A stretch of 34,255 nt of DNA from a bacterium (lineage in GTDB: Bacteria > Oederibacteriota > PGYV01). Of the stretch, positions 34,188 to 34,255 are shown one piece after another. Made by a program: the position numbers and the translations under genes. Location: NCBI GenBank assembly GCA_029565735.1, contig JAKQNO010000088.1, positions 1 through 34,255 on the forward strand, written 5' to 3'. Numbering within the stretch: position 1 is the first letter of the stretch; every line of letters begins with the position of its first letter. The notes under the pieces are model-generated. The model saw only the letters and a program-made list of their open reading frames with translations. It was not told the origin of the DNA and did no database searches.

Positions 34188-34255
34188 ATGACCGAAAACA
34201 TAAACAGTTCAAAAAAGCCCAAGTTATCCGCAGAACAGCTTTTTGAGATTTACCA
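34188..34255 (+). CDS. start of an unidentified gene, cut by the right edge
   Basis: ATG at 34188 with AAAGGAG (34174-34180) at ideal distance and a promoter just upstream. The visible 22 codons read MTENINSSKKPKLSAEQLFE and on. The stretch is charged and non-hydrophobic, so this is not an exported protein. Too short to name. Confidence 0.6.
   Translation, partial: MTENINSSKKPKLSAEQLFEIY

Overview
The window (about 34 kb) looks like chromosome of an uncultured Gram-negative (diderm) bacterium. The signs are YajC, several lipoproteins with lipoboxes, a PorV-like barrel fused to an OmpA peptidoglycan-binding domain, and an O-antigen-ligase-type membrane enzyme. The many TPR proteins, Thr-rich linkers after lipoboxes, and PorV, DUF2723 and PD40 families resemble candidate phyla of the Goldbacteria/Firestonebacteria/Elusimicrobia kind. 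That placement is inference from style, not a database result. Almost all genes lie on the minus strand; only the O-antigen-ligase-like gene (9120-11333) and a partial gene at the right edge (34188 onward) read forward. I saw no rRNA, tRNA, CRISPR array or complete insertion sequence.

Layout. (1) 161-4663: mutS, a SemiSWEET, an unusual ORF joining a SUI1/YciH domain in frame to a polysaccharide-lyase-like lipoprotein, and a half-size EamA transporter, ending at an intrinsic terminator built from a dispersed palindrome. (2) 4693-6916: two overlapping exported TPR proteins with a good promoter and a strong terminator. (3) 7023-8935: a small Thr-rich lipoprotein, a PhzF-like enzyme and a small membrane protein with a TTG start. 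(4) 9055-14752: an envelope-glycan or protein-glycosylation neighbourhood (O-antigen-ligase-like protein with TPRs, a soluble TPR protein, a DUF2723/GT117 membrane glycosyltransferase). (5) 12728-24929: a tight 11-gene minus-strand run, GH5 - tgt - yajC - galT - xseA - xseB - ispA - DUF212 - dxs - recN - GT117, with gaps of at most 51 nt and several overlaps. It contains the widely conserved xseAB-ispA-dxs-recN core; galT sits where secD/secF often follow yajC. (6) 24930-25405: a repeat-only spacer with an inverted repeat, a REP-like hairpin, a 41-bp tandem array and 48-bp inverted relatives of it. (7) 25406-28160: an IclR regulator and a PorV/FlgD-Ig/OmpA chimera. (8) 28161-28559: a spacer packed with palindromes. 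(9) 28560-32063: SppA-type protease and a membrane-anchored PD40 propeller protein. (10) 32127-33974: more REP-like repeats and a lipoprotein with a Thr-rich stalk and seven propeller repeats.

The most distinctive points are the SUI1-lyase ORF with an internal lipoprotein start, the set of at least ten short palindromes that all carry a GTAG tetranucleotide at one foot of the hairpin (as in REP elements mobilised by RAYT transposases), the 41-bp array with inverted shortened copies, and the Thr-rich lipoproteins in the same neighbourhood as a TMEM260-like glycosyltransferase. Promoters close to TTGACA-N17-TATAAT occur upstream of many transcription units, so a standard sigma-70-like promoter code is likely.
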